From Enterobacteriaceae bacterium ESL0689 (GTDB lineage: Bacteria > Pseudomonadota > Gammaproteobacteria > Enterobacterales > Enterobacteriaceae), in the NCBI GenBank assembly GCA_029433525.1, contig JAQTIF010000001.1:62001-126000 (forward strand): a DNA stretch of 64,000 nucleotides, read 5' to 3'. Positions 49,309 through 62,829 of this stretch are shown here, piece by piece; positions within the stretch are counted from its first letter, which is position 1, and every line of letters starts with the position of its first letter. Both the position numbers and the translations under genes were made by a program. A model generated the notes under the pieces. The model was not told the origin of the DNA, did not search any database, and saw only the letters and a list, made by a program, of their open reading frames with translations.

Positions 49309-51459
49309 ATGGATAAGAAAAAGATACTCAAGCAAATCCCCTGGATAATCCTTGGGATCATCGGGGCATGTTGTCTCGCCGTCCTCGCTCTACGTCGCGG
49401 TGAACATATCAGTGCGCTGTGGATCGTCGTCGCATCGGTCTCTGTTTATCTGGTGGCTTACCGCTACTATAGTCTGTATATCGCGCAAAAGGTGATGCAA
49501 CTTGACCCTACGCGAGCGACACCTGCGGTCATTAATAACGATGGCCTGAACTACGTGCCGACTAACCGTTACGTGCTATTCGGCCACCACTTTGCGGCTA
49601 TTGCAGGTGCAGGCCCGTTGGTTGGCCCGGTACTGGCGGCGCAAATGGGTTATCTTCCTGGTACGTTATGGTTATTGTCAGGTGTGGTGCTGGCTGGCGC
49701 AGTCCAGGACTTTATGGTGCTGTTCATCTCCTCACGTCGTAATGGTTCATCGCTGGGAGAAATGATCAAAGAAGAAATGGGGCCCATACCCGGTTCTATC
49801 GCCCTATTCGGCTGTTTCATGATAATGATCATCATCCTTGCCGTTCTGGCTCTGATTGTCGTAAAAGCGCTGGCTGAAAGCCCGTGGGGTGTTTTTACTG
49901 TCTGTTCGACAGTGCCCATCGCGTTGTTTATGGGGATCTATATGCGTTACATTCGCCCGGGACGTGTGGGTGAAGTTTCGGTCATTGGGATCGTATTACT
50001 GGTCGCAGCCATTTATTTCGGTGGAGTAATCGCTCACGATCCATACTGGGGACCTGCATTAACCTTTAAAGATACCACGATTACCTTCACCTTGATCGGT
50101 TATGCATTTATCTCCGCTTTGCTACCGGTATGGTTAATTCTGGCTCCTCGTGACTATCTGGCCACTTTCCTGAAAATTGGCGTTATTGTCGGCCTGGCAT
50201 TAGGCATTGTGATCCTCAATCCGGATTTAAAAATGCCCGCTATTACGCAATATATTGATGGTTCTGGTCCACTATGGAAGGGAGCGCTGTTTCCGTTCTT
50301 ATTTATCACCATCGCCTGCGGTGCGGTATCAGGCTTCCACGCTTTGATCTCCTCCGGTACGACACCCAAGCTGCTGGCCAATGAAACTGATGCTCGTTTT
50401 ATTGGCTATGGTGCGATGTTGATGGAGTCTTTTGTCGCTATAATGGCGCTGGTAGCTGCATCTATCATTGAACCAGGCCTCTACTTCGCGATGAATACGC
50501 CACCGGCCGGTTTAGGTATCGTGATGCCAAATCTGCATGAAATGGGGGGTGAAAATGCTGCCATGATCGCCTCACAACTGAAAGAAGTCACCGTACATGC
50601 CGCAGCAACGGTGAGTTCCTGGGGCTTTGTTATTTCCCCTGATCAGATTCTGCAAACGGCAAAAGATATCGGGGAACCCTCCGTATTGAACCGTGCGGGT
50701 GGCGCACCTACCCTGGCCGTCGGGATCGCACACGTATTCCATAAGATTATTCCGGTCGCGGATATGGGCTTCTGGTATCATTTCGGCATCCTGTTCGAAG
50801 CACTCTTTATCCTTACAGCACTGGATGCAGGTACCCGTTCTGGTCGCTTTATGCTCCAGGATTTACTGGGTAACTTCATACCGTTACTGAAGAAAACGGA
50901 CTCGCTGATCGCTGCTGTTATTGGTACTGCGGGTTGTGTCGGAATGTGGGGATATCTGTTATACCAGGGCGTTGTCGATCCACTGGGTGGCGTCAAGAGC
51001 TTGTGGCCGCTGTTTGGTATCTCTAACCAGATGCTGGCTGCCGTTGCGTTGGTATTATGTACAGTCGTCTTGATCAAAATGCAACGCACGAAATACGTCT
51101 GGGTTACGATTATTCCCGCAGTATGGTTGTTGCTATGTACAACCTGGGCGCTGGGACTGAAACTGTTCAGCAGTAATCCACAGATGGAAGGTTTCTTCTT
51201 TATGGCTCAGCAATATAAAGATAAAATCGCATCCGGTAGTGAATTAACGACACAACAGATTACCAACATGCACCATATTGTCATAAATAACTATACTAAT
51301 GCAGGGTTGAGTATTCTGTTCCTGTTCGTGGTCTATAGCATCATCTTCTATGGCTTTAAGACATGGTTGAATGTGCGTAACAGCAAGGTCCGGACCGATA
51401 AAGAAACACCCTATGTTCCTGTACCGGAAGGAGGAGTAAAGACCTCTTCACATCACTAA
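49309..51459 (+). CDS. btsT: Pyruvate/H+ symporter BtsT (CstA family)
   Basis: The 716-residue membrane protein has about 17 helices and aligns throughout with E. coli BtsT (formerly YjiY). GHHFAAIAGAGPLVGPVLAA and SGFHALISSGTTPKLLANE are CstA-family signatures. It takes up pyruvate when cells leave exponential phase, under BtsS/BtsR control. In E. coli it is joined to yjiX; here a repeat copy separates them. Confidence 0.96.
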   Translation: MDKKKILKQIPWIILGIIGACCLAVLALRRGEHISALWIVVASVSVYLVAYRYYSLYIAQKVMQLDPTRATPAVINNDGLNYVPTNRYVLFGHHFAAIAGAGPLVGPVLAAQMGYLPGTLWLLSGVVLAGAVQDFMVLFISSRRNGSSLGEMIKEEMGPIPGSIALFGCFMIMIIILAVLALIVVKALAESPWGVFTVCSTVPIALFMGIYMRYIRPGRVGEVSVIGIVLLVAAIYFGGVIAHDPYWGPALTFKDTTITFTLIGYAFISALLPVWLILAPRDYLATFLKIGVIVGLALGIVILNPDLKMPAITQYIDGSGPLWKGALFPFLFITIACGAVSGFHALISSGTTPKLLANETDARFIGYGAMLMESFVAIMALVAASIIEPGLYFAMNTPPAGLGIVMPNLHEMGGENAAMIASQLKEVTVHAAATVSSWGFVISPDQILQTAKDIGEPSVLNRAGGAPTLAVGIAHVFHKIIPVADMGFWYHFGILFEALFILTALDAGTRSGRFMLQDLLGNFIPLLKKTDSLIAAVIGTAGCVGMWGYLLYQGVVDPLGGVKSLWPLFGISNQMLAAVALVLCTVVLIKMQRTKYVWVTIIPAVWLLLCTTWALGLKLFSSNPQMEGFFFMAQQYKDKIASGSELTTQQITNMHHIVINNYTNAGLSILFLFVVYSIIFYGFKTWLNVRNSKVRTDKETPYVPVPEGGVKTSSHH

Positions 51460-51485
51460 GTGATCTTACGGGCGAACACAAAGCA

Positions 51486-51614
51486 TAAGAGCCAGGTTCA
51501 GCAGGCGTTATCGACGCAGCCAGTCTGGACACGGATAGCGCGGAGAAACCGCAGCGTACAGGTCGTACGTGAGGATTTCGAACACTACCCAGGGCCAAAT
51601 GGGCCAGGCGCTAA
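51486..51614. repeat. Dispersed ~148-bp repeat, copy 6 (degenerate)
   Basis: Starts TAAGAGCCAGGTTCAGCAGG and contains GACGCAGCCAGTCTGGACAC and CGTACGTGAGGATTTCGAAC; about 20 bases near the right end are deleted. It sits between btsT and yjiX. Confidence 0.8.
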
Positions 51615-51685
51615 GTTCGCCCTGTTAAATAACACCAAACCCGGCAGCATTACATCGTCGGGTTTGCTCTATCAGAGATAGCATA

Positions 51686-51889
51686 ATGTTTGGTAATTTA
51701 GGACAAGCAAAAAAATATCTCGGTCAGGCAGCAAAGATGCTAATTGGGATCCCGGATTACGATAATTACGTTGCCCATATGCAAGCCAACCATCCAGATA
51801 AACCCTACATGACTTATGAAGAATTTTTTCGTGAACGTCAGCAATCCCGCTATGGCGGTGATGGTAAAGGTGGTATGCGTTGCTGTTAA
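51686..51889 (+). CDS. yjiX: YbdD/YjiX family protein
   Basis: A 67-residue cytosolic protein almost identical to E. coli Yji[39 protein letters not shown] and the C-terminal MRCC. Members accompany CstA-type transporters; the role is unclear. yjiA starts 11 bp downstream. Confidence 0.95.
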   Translation: MFGNLGQAKKYLGQAAKMLIGIPDYDNYVAHMQANHPDKPYMTYEEFFRERQQSRYGGDGKGGMRCC

Positions 51890-51900
51890 AGGAGAAAAAA

Positions 51901-52860
51901 ATGACCCCCATCGCTGTCACTTTATTGACCGGTTTTCTTGGTGCCGGAAAAACAACACTGCTACACCATATTCTCAGTGAACAACATGGATTGAGAATTG
52001 CTGTCATTGAAAATGAATTTGGCGAAGCCGCAGTGGATGATCAACTTCTTGGCGATCGTGCCACACAGATCAAAACATTGACTAATGGCTGTATTTGCTG
52101 TACCCGTTCCAGTGAGCTGGAAAATGCGCTACTCGATTTACTCGATAGTTATGATCGGCAAGAGATTATCTTTGATCGACTGGTGATTGAGTGTACTGGC
52201 ATGGCTGATCCTGGCCCGATTATTCAGACTTTTTTTAGCCATGATATCCTTTGTGAACGCTATCTACTGGATGGTGTTATTGTGCTTGTGGATGCCGTTC
52301 ATGCTCACTCACAGATGGATAAGTTTACTGTTGCTCAATCGCAGATAGGTTATGCAGACCGTATACTGCTCACCAAAACTGATATTACGGCAGACAATAC
52401 ATCATTGTATGAACGTCTGGCGCGAATCAATGCACGCGCCCCGGTTTACACCGTCACGCATGGAGAGATCGATCTAAACCAGCTATTTAATACTCGTGGC
52501 TTCATGCTGGAAGAGAATATCATTAGCCATCAACCACGTTTCCATTTTATTACTGAAAAACAAAATAATGACGTCTCGTCCATCGTGGTCGAGCTGGACT
52601 ATCCGGTCAATCTCCATGAGATATCGCAGGTTATGGAAAATCTGTTACTCTCGTTCGCGGATCAACTTATGCGTTACAAAGGAATATTATGGATTACTGA
52701 TGAACCTAATCGCTTGCTATTTCAGGGGGTTCAGCGTTTATATAGTGCCGACTGGGATCGTCCGTGGGGTGAGACTCCCCCTCACAGTACACTGGTATTT
52801 ATCGGTATAAATTTACCAGAAAACGAGATCCGTGCCGCATTTACTGATTTGCGCAAATAA
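51901..52860 (+). CDS. yjiA: COG0523-family GTPase YjiA
   Basis: Start at ATG 51901 (MTPIAVTLLTGFLGAGKTTLL), with AAAGGAG upstream; an ATG at 51880 overlaps yjiX. The 319-residue GTPase has the P-loop GFLGAGKTT, metal-binding CICC (TNGCICCTRS), ECTGMADPGP and TKTD. E. coli YjiA binds zinc and cobalt; it is a putative metallochaperone. Confidence 0.95.
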   Translation: MTPIAVTLLTGFLGAGKTTLLHHILSEQHGLRIAVIENEFGEAAVDDQLLGDRATQIKTLTNGCICCTRSSELENALLDLLDSYDRQEIIFDRLVIECTGMADPGPIIQTFFSHDILCERYLLDGVIVLVDAVHAHSQMDKFTVAQSQIGYADRILLTKTDITADNTSLYERLARINARAPVYTVTHGEIDLNQLFNTRGFMLEENIISHQPRFHFITEKQNNDVSSIVVELDYPVNLHEISQVMENLLLSFADQLMRYKGILWITDEPNRLLFQGVQRLYSADWDRPWGETPPHSTLVFIGINLPENEIRAAFTDLRK

Positions 52861-52909
52861 AATACACTGGTTACATCGTGACAAAAAAATATATCCGTTA
52901 GTTGAACAG

Positions 52910-53227
52910 CTAATCATTATGCGGTATTAATCGTTGCAGTAACCAGCTAACACTTATGGCCAGAACAAATAAGATAAGCAGTAGAGCTATCCAGCTAACA
53001 AAAATATGTATAAGCATATCAAGTGTTATGACTTTCTGAATATAGAGGATAACTGATTTTTTTAAAGGTTTTCCTGTCAGATACATAACAATCTCTGCAA
53101 CCCAGAGACATCCTCTGAAAAAAAACCAGATAATAACAGGCCAAAATAGTAACAGAAAAAAAGTAGAACGCGCCTGCAGATAAATTACAGGTCGACGTAA
53201 AAAATAACATTTTGCCAGTAATTTCAT
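52910..53227 (-). CDS. Small membrane protein, unknown (possibly PgaD/HmsS-like)
   Basis: A 105-residue protein with two strong hydrophobic segments (about 22-48 and 73-96) and a basic loop between them. N-terminal RRPVIYLQARSTFFLLLFWPV faintly recalls the entry of PgaD-type proteins, which assist poly-N-acetylglucosamine synthesis. No pga genes are present and similarity is weak, so I leave it unnamed. Confidence 0.45.
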   Translation of the reverse strand: MKLLAKCYFLRRPVIYLQARSTFFLLLFWPVIIWFFFRGCLWVAEIVMYLTGKPLKKSVILYIQKVITLDMLIHIFVSWIALLLILFVLAISVSWLLQRLIPHND

Positions 53228-53740
53228 CTATCGCTCATCGTACTACTTAATAATATTACCATTATTACATTATTTAAAATAATAATACTCGATATTTTTT
53301 TATAAAAACACCAGGGAAAATCTCATTCCTTATGTATCAATCACACAAAAATACAACTGAATACAATCTGGTAAAAAATCATGATCATTTCTGCCACTTC
53401 ATATTATTAATACAAAAGAGGCTTTTTTAAATCAGATAATATCGTTAACGCGCAGATTTAGCGCCTGGCCCACCAGGCATTATTGACGCAGCCAGCCTGG
53501 ATACGGACAGCGCGGAGAAACTGCAGCTGGTGTGTTATGGGAAATGTGATTGCCTATGCCGGTATGATACGCCTGAATAGCGGTGTTAACGCCGCCCCCA
53601 CTGTTACCGTCCGCCCGCGCTGGCCGCTGGCTGAACTGCCTGCCGTATCATTACCCTGAAAGAATAAATAACACTGCCCGTCAGTTAACCGCACTGGCTG
53701 GCAGGGAATAAATCCTCATAATCCCCTGTAAGACACATAC
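53228..53740. other. Gap with repeat fragment and gene-like remnant
   Basis: AT-rich to about 53450, then a truncated copy of the dispersed repeat, then about 130 GC-rich bases (53534-53658) with a 39-codon frame starting [16 protein letters not shown] and ending AVSLP. It looks like the 3' scrap of a lost gene, which I cannot identify. Confidence 0.4.
53458..53526. repeat. Dispersed ~148-bp repeat, copy 7 (truncated)
   Basis: TTAGCGCCTGGCCCACCAGG, then TATTGACGCAGCCAGCCTGG and ACAGCGCGGAGAAACTGCAG, then breaks off into unrelated GC-rich sequence. Confidence 0.75.
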
Positions 53741-53768
53741 AAAAAAGACCCGGTCTTCCGACCGGGTC
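53741..53768 (-). terminator. rRNA operon terminator
   Basis: GACCCGGTC and GACCGGGTC form the stem; on the minus strand six T follow. It lies about 16 bp beyond the 5S gene. Confidence 0.9.
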
Positions 53769-53783
53769 CTTTCCGCTGTTTTA

Positions 53784-53903
53784 AAGCCTGGCAGCTCCCT
53801 GCTCTCGCATGGGGAGTCCCCACACTACCATCGGCGCTTCGGCGTTTCACTTCTGAGTTCGGCATGGGGTCAGGTGGGACCACCGCGCTGTCACCGCCAG
53901 GCT
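53784..53903 (-). rRNA. rrf: 5S ribosomal RNA
   Basis: About 120 nt matching the E. coli 5S complement (GCCTGGCGG at the 5' end, CCCCATGCGAGAG near the 3' end). Exact ends are estimated. Confidence 0.95.
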
Positions 53904-54002
53904 GATTCTTTCTAATCCTTCCTCGCTCTTCTTCCGGACCTCGCTGAAAATCTTTCTCTCTCTCTCCGCTCCACGCTTCCGATAAAACACCTTCGGCGTT
54001 GT

Positions 54003-57005
<3,003 letters not shown>

Positions 57006-57101
57006 TCACAACCCGAAGATGTCTCTTCCGGTCGCTTCGCTTTGAGAGACCCGGACACACTTCTTCGTGTGTCCTCTTTCAATTTTCAGCTTGATCCAGT
57101 T

Positions 57102-57113
57102 TGTTAAAGAGCA
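57102..57113 (-). promoter_or_regulatory. boxA antitermination site before 23S
   Basis: On the minus strand TGCTCTTTAACA, the exact rrn boxA sequence, in the 16S-23S spacer. Confidence 0.85.
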
Positions 57114-57187
57114 ATATATTTCACAAATGACCTCCCGGCCATCTCTGAAATACAGTCCGGCTGTGCCTTTCACCCACAACCCGCAAG

Positions 57188-57263
57188 TGGCGTCCCCTGG
57201 GGGATTCGAACCCCCGTTACCGCCGTGAAAGGGCGATGTCCTAGGCCTCTAGACGAAGGGGAC
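57188..57263 (-). tRNA. tRNA-Glu (TTC)
   Basis: A 76-nt cloverleaf in the 16S-23S spacer, starting GTCCCCTTCGTCTAGAGGCC and ending in encoded CCA; the anticodon is TTC in CCTTTCAC. This matches the tRNA-Glu of E. coli rrnB-type operons. Confidence 0.98.
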
Positions 57264-57347
57264 TCTCTGTCTCGTTCGCAAGACGCCTTGCTCAATCTCT
57301 CGTCAGACAATCTGTGTGAACACTTCAGAAATCCAGAACCCTCAGTT

Positions 57348-58888
<1,541 letters not shown>

Positions 58889-59020
58889 AGGTCTGATCGC
58901 TCGTGAATTAAACTTCGTAAATGAATTACGTGTTCACTCAGAGACTTTTTAAATTTGCTTGACCGTCACCGACGGTCAGGCTCTGTCTTCCTGAGTGCCC
59001 ACACAGATTGTCTGACTGAT

Positions 59021-59032
59021 TGTTAAAGAGCG
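59021..59032 (-). promoter_or_regulatory. boxA antitermination site in the rrn leader
   Basis: On the minus strand CGCTCTTTAACA, close to the boxA consensus, in the leader upstream of 16S. Confidence 0.8.
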
Positions 59033-59055
59033 GTACTTCAATGAAGCGGGCGCAT

Positions 59056-59083
59056 ATAATACTCTCATGCGCTTCAGAGTCAA
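59056..59083 (-). promoter_or_regulatory. rrn P2 promoter
   Basis: On the minus strand TTGACT, 16 bp, TATTAT, then the GC-rich start region GCGCCCGC. Confidence 0.8.
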
Positions 59084-59152
59084 GTGTTTTTTTCACTTCC
59101 CCTGCCTGATTCCCGGTGGATTCGCTCCGTTATTCCGGGTCAGTGGGGGCGC

Positions 59153-59180
59153 ATTATAAAAGGTTTTATTGAGATGACAA
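59153..59180 (-). promoter_or_regulatory. rrn P1 promoter
   Basis: On the minus strand TTGTCA, 16 bp, TATAAT, then GCGCCCCCAC, the GC-rich discriminator of stringently controlled rrn P1. AT-rich sequence upstream (59181-59260) may act as UP element and Fis-binding region. Confidence 0.85.
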
Positions 59181-59337
59181 GCGTTAAAATACAATAGACA
59201 TATCAGATGCACACTATTTGAACATTGATTATTTTTTCCAATGGTTGTCGGTTAAGCGCTACTATTGACTCATGACAAAATACTATTTACTTATTCTTCT
59301 ATAATTATTTCGTTTTTACATGACTGGTGTGAATTTT

Positions 59338-60459
59338 ATGGCATATCAACTCAATATTAATTGGCCCGAGTTTTTAGAGAAATACTGGCAAAAACAGCCC
59401 GTCGTTTTAAAAAATGCGCTCACTGATTTCATCGATCCGATCACGCCAGACGAACTGGCGGGTTTAGCTTTAGAGTCAGAAATCGATAGTCGTCTGGTGA
59501 GTAAAGTGAATGATAGCTGGCAGGCCAGTAATGGTCCCTTTGAACATTTTGATCAGCTGGGAGAGACAAACTGGTCACTACTGGTACAAGCGGTGAATCA
59601 CTGGCATATGCCTTCCGCTGAGCTCCTGCGTCCCTTCAGGGTTCTTCCTGACTGGCGTTTAGATGATCTGATGATCTCGTTCTCCGTGCCTGATGGTGGT
59701 GTTGGTCCTCATATCGATCAATATGATGTTTTTATCATTCAGGGAATGGGGCGTCGTCGCTGGCGTGTTGGAGATAAGTTACCGATGCGCCAGTTCTGTC
59801 CTCATCCGGCACTCCTGCATGTTGATCCTTTCCCGTCCATTATCGATGAAGAACTGACCGCTGGCGATATTCTCTATATTCCGCCCGGATTTCCTCATGA
59901 TGGTATTACCCTTGAAACAGCATTGAGTTACTCTGTCGGTTTCCGGGGACCGAACGGGCGTGATTTGATCAGTAGCTTTGCTGACTATGCATTAGAGAAT
60001 GATCTCGGTGGTAGTCACTACAGCGACCCGGATTTAACTTGCCGTGAACATCCCGCTCAGCTCGAAGAGTATGAGCTTGAGCGCTTACGCACGATGATGA
60101 TCGATATGATTCGCCAGCCAGAAGATTTTAAACAGTGGTTTGGTAGTTTTATTACCACCCCACGTCATGAGCTGGATATCGCCCCAGCAGATCCACCTTT
60201 TACAGAAGCAGAAATCATTGATGCATTAAAGAGTGGTGAAAAACTGGTTCGGCTAAGCGGTCTGCGGGTACTACGCATTGGGGATGACTTCTTTGTTCAT
60301 AGTGAACAACTGGATAATACAGATCTGGTCGCACTTGATGCCTTGTGCCGTTATACCACGCTAGGGCAGGATGAACTCAAGACAGGTTTGCAAAATTCAG
60401 CATTTATTAGCGAACTTACACAATTAATTAATCAAGGTTATTGGTTTTTTAAAGAGTAA
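59338..60459 (+). CDS. roxA: 50S ribosomal protein L16 3-hydroxylase (RoxA/YcfD)
   Basis: Start at ATG 59338 (MAYQLNINWPEF) gives 373 residues, the E. coli length; an upstream ATG at 59320 adds six residues. This JmjC-type 2-oxoglutarate oxygenase hydroxylates an Arg of L16. Iron ligands His125 and Asp127 (GPHIDQYD) and His187 (GFPHDG) fall at the E. coli positions. It is divergent from the rRNA operon. Confidence 0.96.
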   Translation: MAYQLNINWPEFLEKYWQKQPVVLKNALTDFIDPITPDELAGLALESEIDSRLVSKVNDSWQASNGPFEHFDQLGETNWSLLVQAVNHWHMPSAELLRPFRVLPDWRLDDLMISFSVPDGGVGPHIDQYDVFIIQGMGRRRWRVGDKLPMRQFCPHPALLHVDPFPSIIDEELTAGDILYIPPGFPHDGITLETALSYSVGFRGPNGRDLISSFADYALENDLGGSHYSDPDLTCREHPAQLEEYELERLRTMMIDMIRQPEDFKQWFGSFITTPRHELDIAPADPPFTEAEIIDALKSGEKLVRLSGLRVLRIGDDFFVHSEQLDNTDLVALDALCRYTTLGQDELKTGLQNSAFISELTQLINQGYWFFKE

Positions 60460-60521
60460 TTGTATCGCTGTTTGCTAAGGCCCAGGTAACCTGCAAATGA
60501 GCGGGGGCTCAGCTGAAATAA

Positions 60522-60553
60522 AAAGCACCGAACAATCATATCTTCGGTGCTTT
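60522..60553 (+). terminator. Terminator between roxA and the SurE-like gene
   Basis: AAAGCACCGAA and TTCGGTGCTTT form the stem, followed by CTCTTTT rightward; the A-rich other side (GAAATAAAA) may serve the convergent gene. Confidence 0.85.
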
Positions 60554-60633
60554 CTCTTTTCCAACAGGACAGGAGGTTTTGTATTCTCTCTCATTCCTGA
60601 CCGAGGGTAACCGGAGAAAGGTTCAACTCGCGG

Positions 60634-61512
60634 TTATTGGTTATGTCCTAGCCGTTTTTCATATTGCGCCTGGTACTGTGGTGCATTCCATGTTCCATCA
60701 AACAGTGTATAGGTAATATAGCCTTTATTTAGCCAGCCACTGTCGTTATCACCTGTCGATGGCATCAGCGATGCTGCCGTCATTGATTGCTTTGCTGTAC
60801 CATCTGGCAATAACTCATAACTAATCTGTGGAACAGGGAACTGTTCATTCTCAATATAATGAATGCCTTTGATTTGGGTCGCGGGTAGTGGTGGATAATT
60901 AATACTCAGACCAGAACCTTTCGGCAACAACAATTCACCTGGCTGACGAGTGGCATTTAGCTTATCCACGACCGTTACCACGTAATCCACAGCATTTGGC
61001 CAATATTTATGTGTACTTGGCCATTTGTTTTTTATCTCTTCCTCGGTGAAAAGGCAGCCTATACTGGCGGCAATCGCCGGGAAACCATAGCGTAATGCAC
61101 GAGCGGCGGCACTGACAGTACCAGAATTGACCTGAGCCATGCCCGTATTAGGGCCATCATTGACGCCGGATATGACCAGATCCGGTGGCGCATCTTTCAG
61201 GATGCCCTGCAGACCAAAATCTACCGCATCTGCTGGCGTACCAGGGAAACAATAGCGTTTATCGGCGATTTTTTTAACATCAAATGTTTTTCCTGGTTTG
61301 AAAGTAATCGCTGAACCCACCCCACTCTGATTGAGCGCTGGCGCGACCATCCATACATCATATCCTTTGGCAGTTAGTTTATCCTGTAACGAAGTAGTAC
61401 CAACAGACTGGCAACCGTCGTCATTTACCAGCAAAATCTTCAGGGGTTTTTCCGCAGAATATGCAGATGCACTCAGCACAGTCATCATGGCAGCAAGTAT
61501 TTTGATTTTCAT
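60634..61512 (-). CDS. Secreted SurE-family 5'/3'-nucleotidase (acid phosphatase-like)
   Basis: With start at ATG 61512 (AAGGAG five bases before; ATG 61515 is the alternative) the 292-residue protein has a clear Sec signal peptide (MKIKILAAMMTVLSASAYSA). SurE motifs follow: LLVNDDG with metal ligands Asp31-Asp32, ALNQSGVGSAIT, LVISGVNDGPNTG and SGTVSAAARAL. The ordinary cytosolic surE is absent from its usual place between truD and pcm. A periplasmic form probably dephosphorylates external nucleotides. An open frame upstream to 61593 is not used. Confidence 0.85.
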   Translation of the reverse strand: MKIKILAAMMTVLSASAYSAEKPLKILLVNDDGCQSVGTTSLQDKLTAKGYDVWMVAPALNQSGVGSAITFKPGKTFDVKKIADKRYCFPGTPADAVDFGLQGILKDAPPDLVISGVNDGPNTGMAQVNSGTVSAAARALRYGFPAIAASIGCLFTEEEIKNKWPSTHKYWPNAVDYVVTVVDKLNATRQPGELLLPKGSGLSINYPPLPATQIKGIHYIENEQFPVPQISYELLPDGTAKQSMTAASLMPSTGDNDSGWLNKGYITYTLFDGTWNAPQYQAQYEKRLGHNQ

Positions 61513-61993
61513 CATGGCTCCTTGAACAACAATCAGAAGTTTTTCTTGGGATACAAAAAAACCCAAAACCCTGTATGCCATTTTACTGAGCAACAGTGTT
61601 TTAGGTTTTGCCTGTATTCCAGTAACAATCCTAGAATGTAAATAAACTATCCTCTATAAGACAAATAATCCAGTATCTGTTTGCCTGTTATGTGATTAAA
61701 GTCAAAAAAAACATCAATACTATTTCATCATTTTCTTTACTCATCATCGTTATCTGTCACATCTATTATTCCTGTACTTACTGTTATGATATGAGTTCGA
61801 TCACAAATATTGATCTTAAGATAAATTCCGCTTGTTTTTATTCATCCAACGTGAAAAAGTCGGAGCACATTGGATTGTGACTGTTTCAATACAGGCAAAA
61901 CCTGCGTTGTATATCTCAGTAGCATGACCTGATTCATGCTTAACTTGGGTGTCTGACGTGGGTTTTTTTTGATCTTAAAAAAGCGAGAAAAAA
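61513..61993. promoter_or_regulatory. Divergent control region with CRP-like site
   Basis: 481 AT-rich bases between divergent secreted-protein genes. A CRP-like site, TATGA-GTTCGA-TCACA, lies at 61790-61805. A short frame (61692-61880) through it has no coding character. Promoters cannot be placed precisely. Confidence 0.5.
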
Positions 61994-62770
61994 ATGAAAA
62001 AATGGCTAGCCGCAATCATACTATTCGCCAGCACCGCGACCTGTTCAGCCGCAGAGCTTCGTGAAAACCAGAGTGTTGATATTTATTTTGCCCGTCATGG
62101 TAAAACGTTATTGAATACGTTTGATCGGGTTCAGGGTTGGGTTGATTCTCCGCTTACTGAGGACGGTGTCCATATTGCACGTTGTCTTGGTGAAGGTCTG
62201 AAAGGAATTAAGTTTGATAATTTTTATTCCAGTGATGCCGGCCGGCAGCGGGAAACGATGGCTGTCATTCTGAAGCAGGCCGGGATTAATGATTATAAGC
62301 TTAATGAGTTAACGGGTCTGCGGGAGGTTTTCTTTGGCGGGTTTGAAGGCGATTTTAATAAAAATATGGTAATAGCAGGTGCTGAAAAGCTGGGGTTAAA
62401 AAATGCTGAAGAGATGTACAGCCAGATGAATGCCGGCAACTTATCCATCGTGGATATGACGAACGCACTGGCTGCCGCTGATCCAAAAGGCATAGCCGAA
62501 AATTATCAACAGGTCAAAGAACGAACTCAGGCAGCACTAAAAACTATTGTTGACAATGCTAAATTGCGTGGCGATAAAAATGTTCTCGCGATATCTTCTG
62601 GCATGGCTATGCAAATCATGATATCTGATTTAACTGATGATGTAGCAAAAAATAAACCATTGCCAAACGCAGCTGTCGTAAAGATCAGCTATAAAAATGG
62701 TAAATATACCGTCAGTGAAATCGGCTCAATGAAATATGTTATTGCCGGAAAACAGAAACTCGAAAAATAG
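61994..62770 (+). CDS. Secreted histidine-phosphatase-family protein
   Basis: A 258-residue protein with a signal peptide (about 1-20, MKKWLAAIILFASTATCSAA). The phosphatase core has YFARHGKT (Arg34, nucleophile His35), SSDAGRQRET and GLREVFFGGFEGDF. In the place of the usual second catalytic His (SHG) it reads AISSGMAM; some relatives may share this, so activity is uncertain. It is 59 bp upstream of the OprD-like porin and divergent from the SurE-like gene, suggesting a role in using external phosphate esters. Confidence 0.82.
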   Translation: MKKWLAAIILFASTATCSAAELRENQSVDIYFARHGKTLLNTFDRVQGWVDSPLTEDGVHIARCLGEGLKGIKFDNFYSSDAGRQRETMAVILKQAGINDYKLNELTGLREVFFGGFEGDFNKNMVIAGAEKLGLKNAEEMYSQMNAGNLSIVDMTNALAAADPKGIAENYQQVKERTQAALKTIVDNAKLRGDKNVLAISSGMAMQIMISDLTDDVAKNKPLPNAAVVKISYKNGKYTVSEIGSMKYVIAGKQKLEK

Positions 62771-62829
62771 CATTATCCATACAGGTATCTCAACCATTGA
62801 GTTGGCATCTCATTTACGAGGAAGTAATA

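Noticed and set aside
51356-51598. 80-codon minus-strand frame
   Set aside because: It is made of repeat sequence plus antisense btsT.
53541-53660. 39-codon frame starting MGNVIAYAG
   Set aside because: It is too short, has no identifiable family and abuts a broken repeat copy; treated as a remnant.
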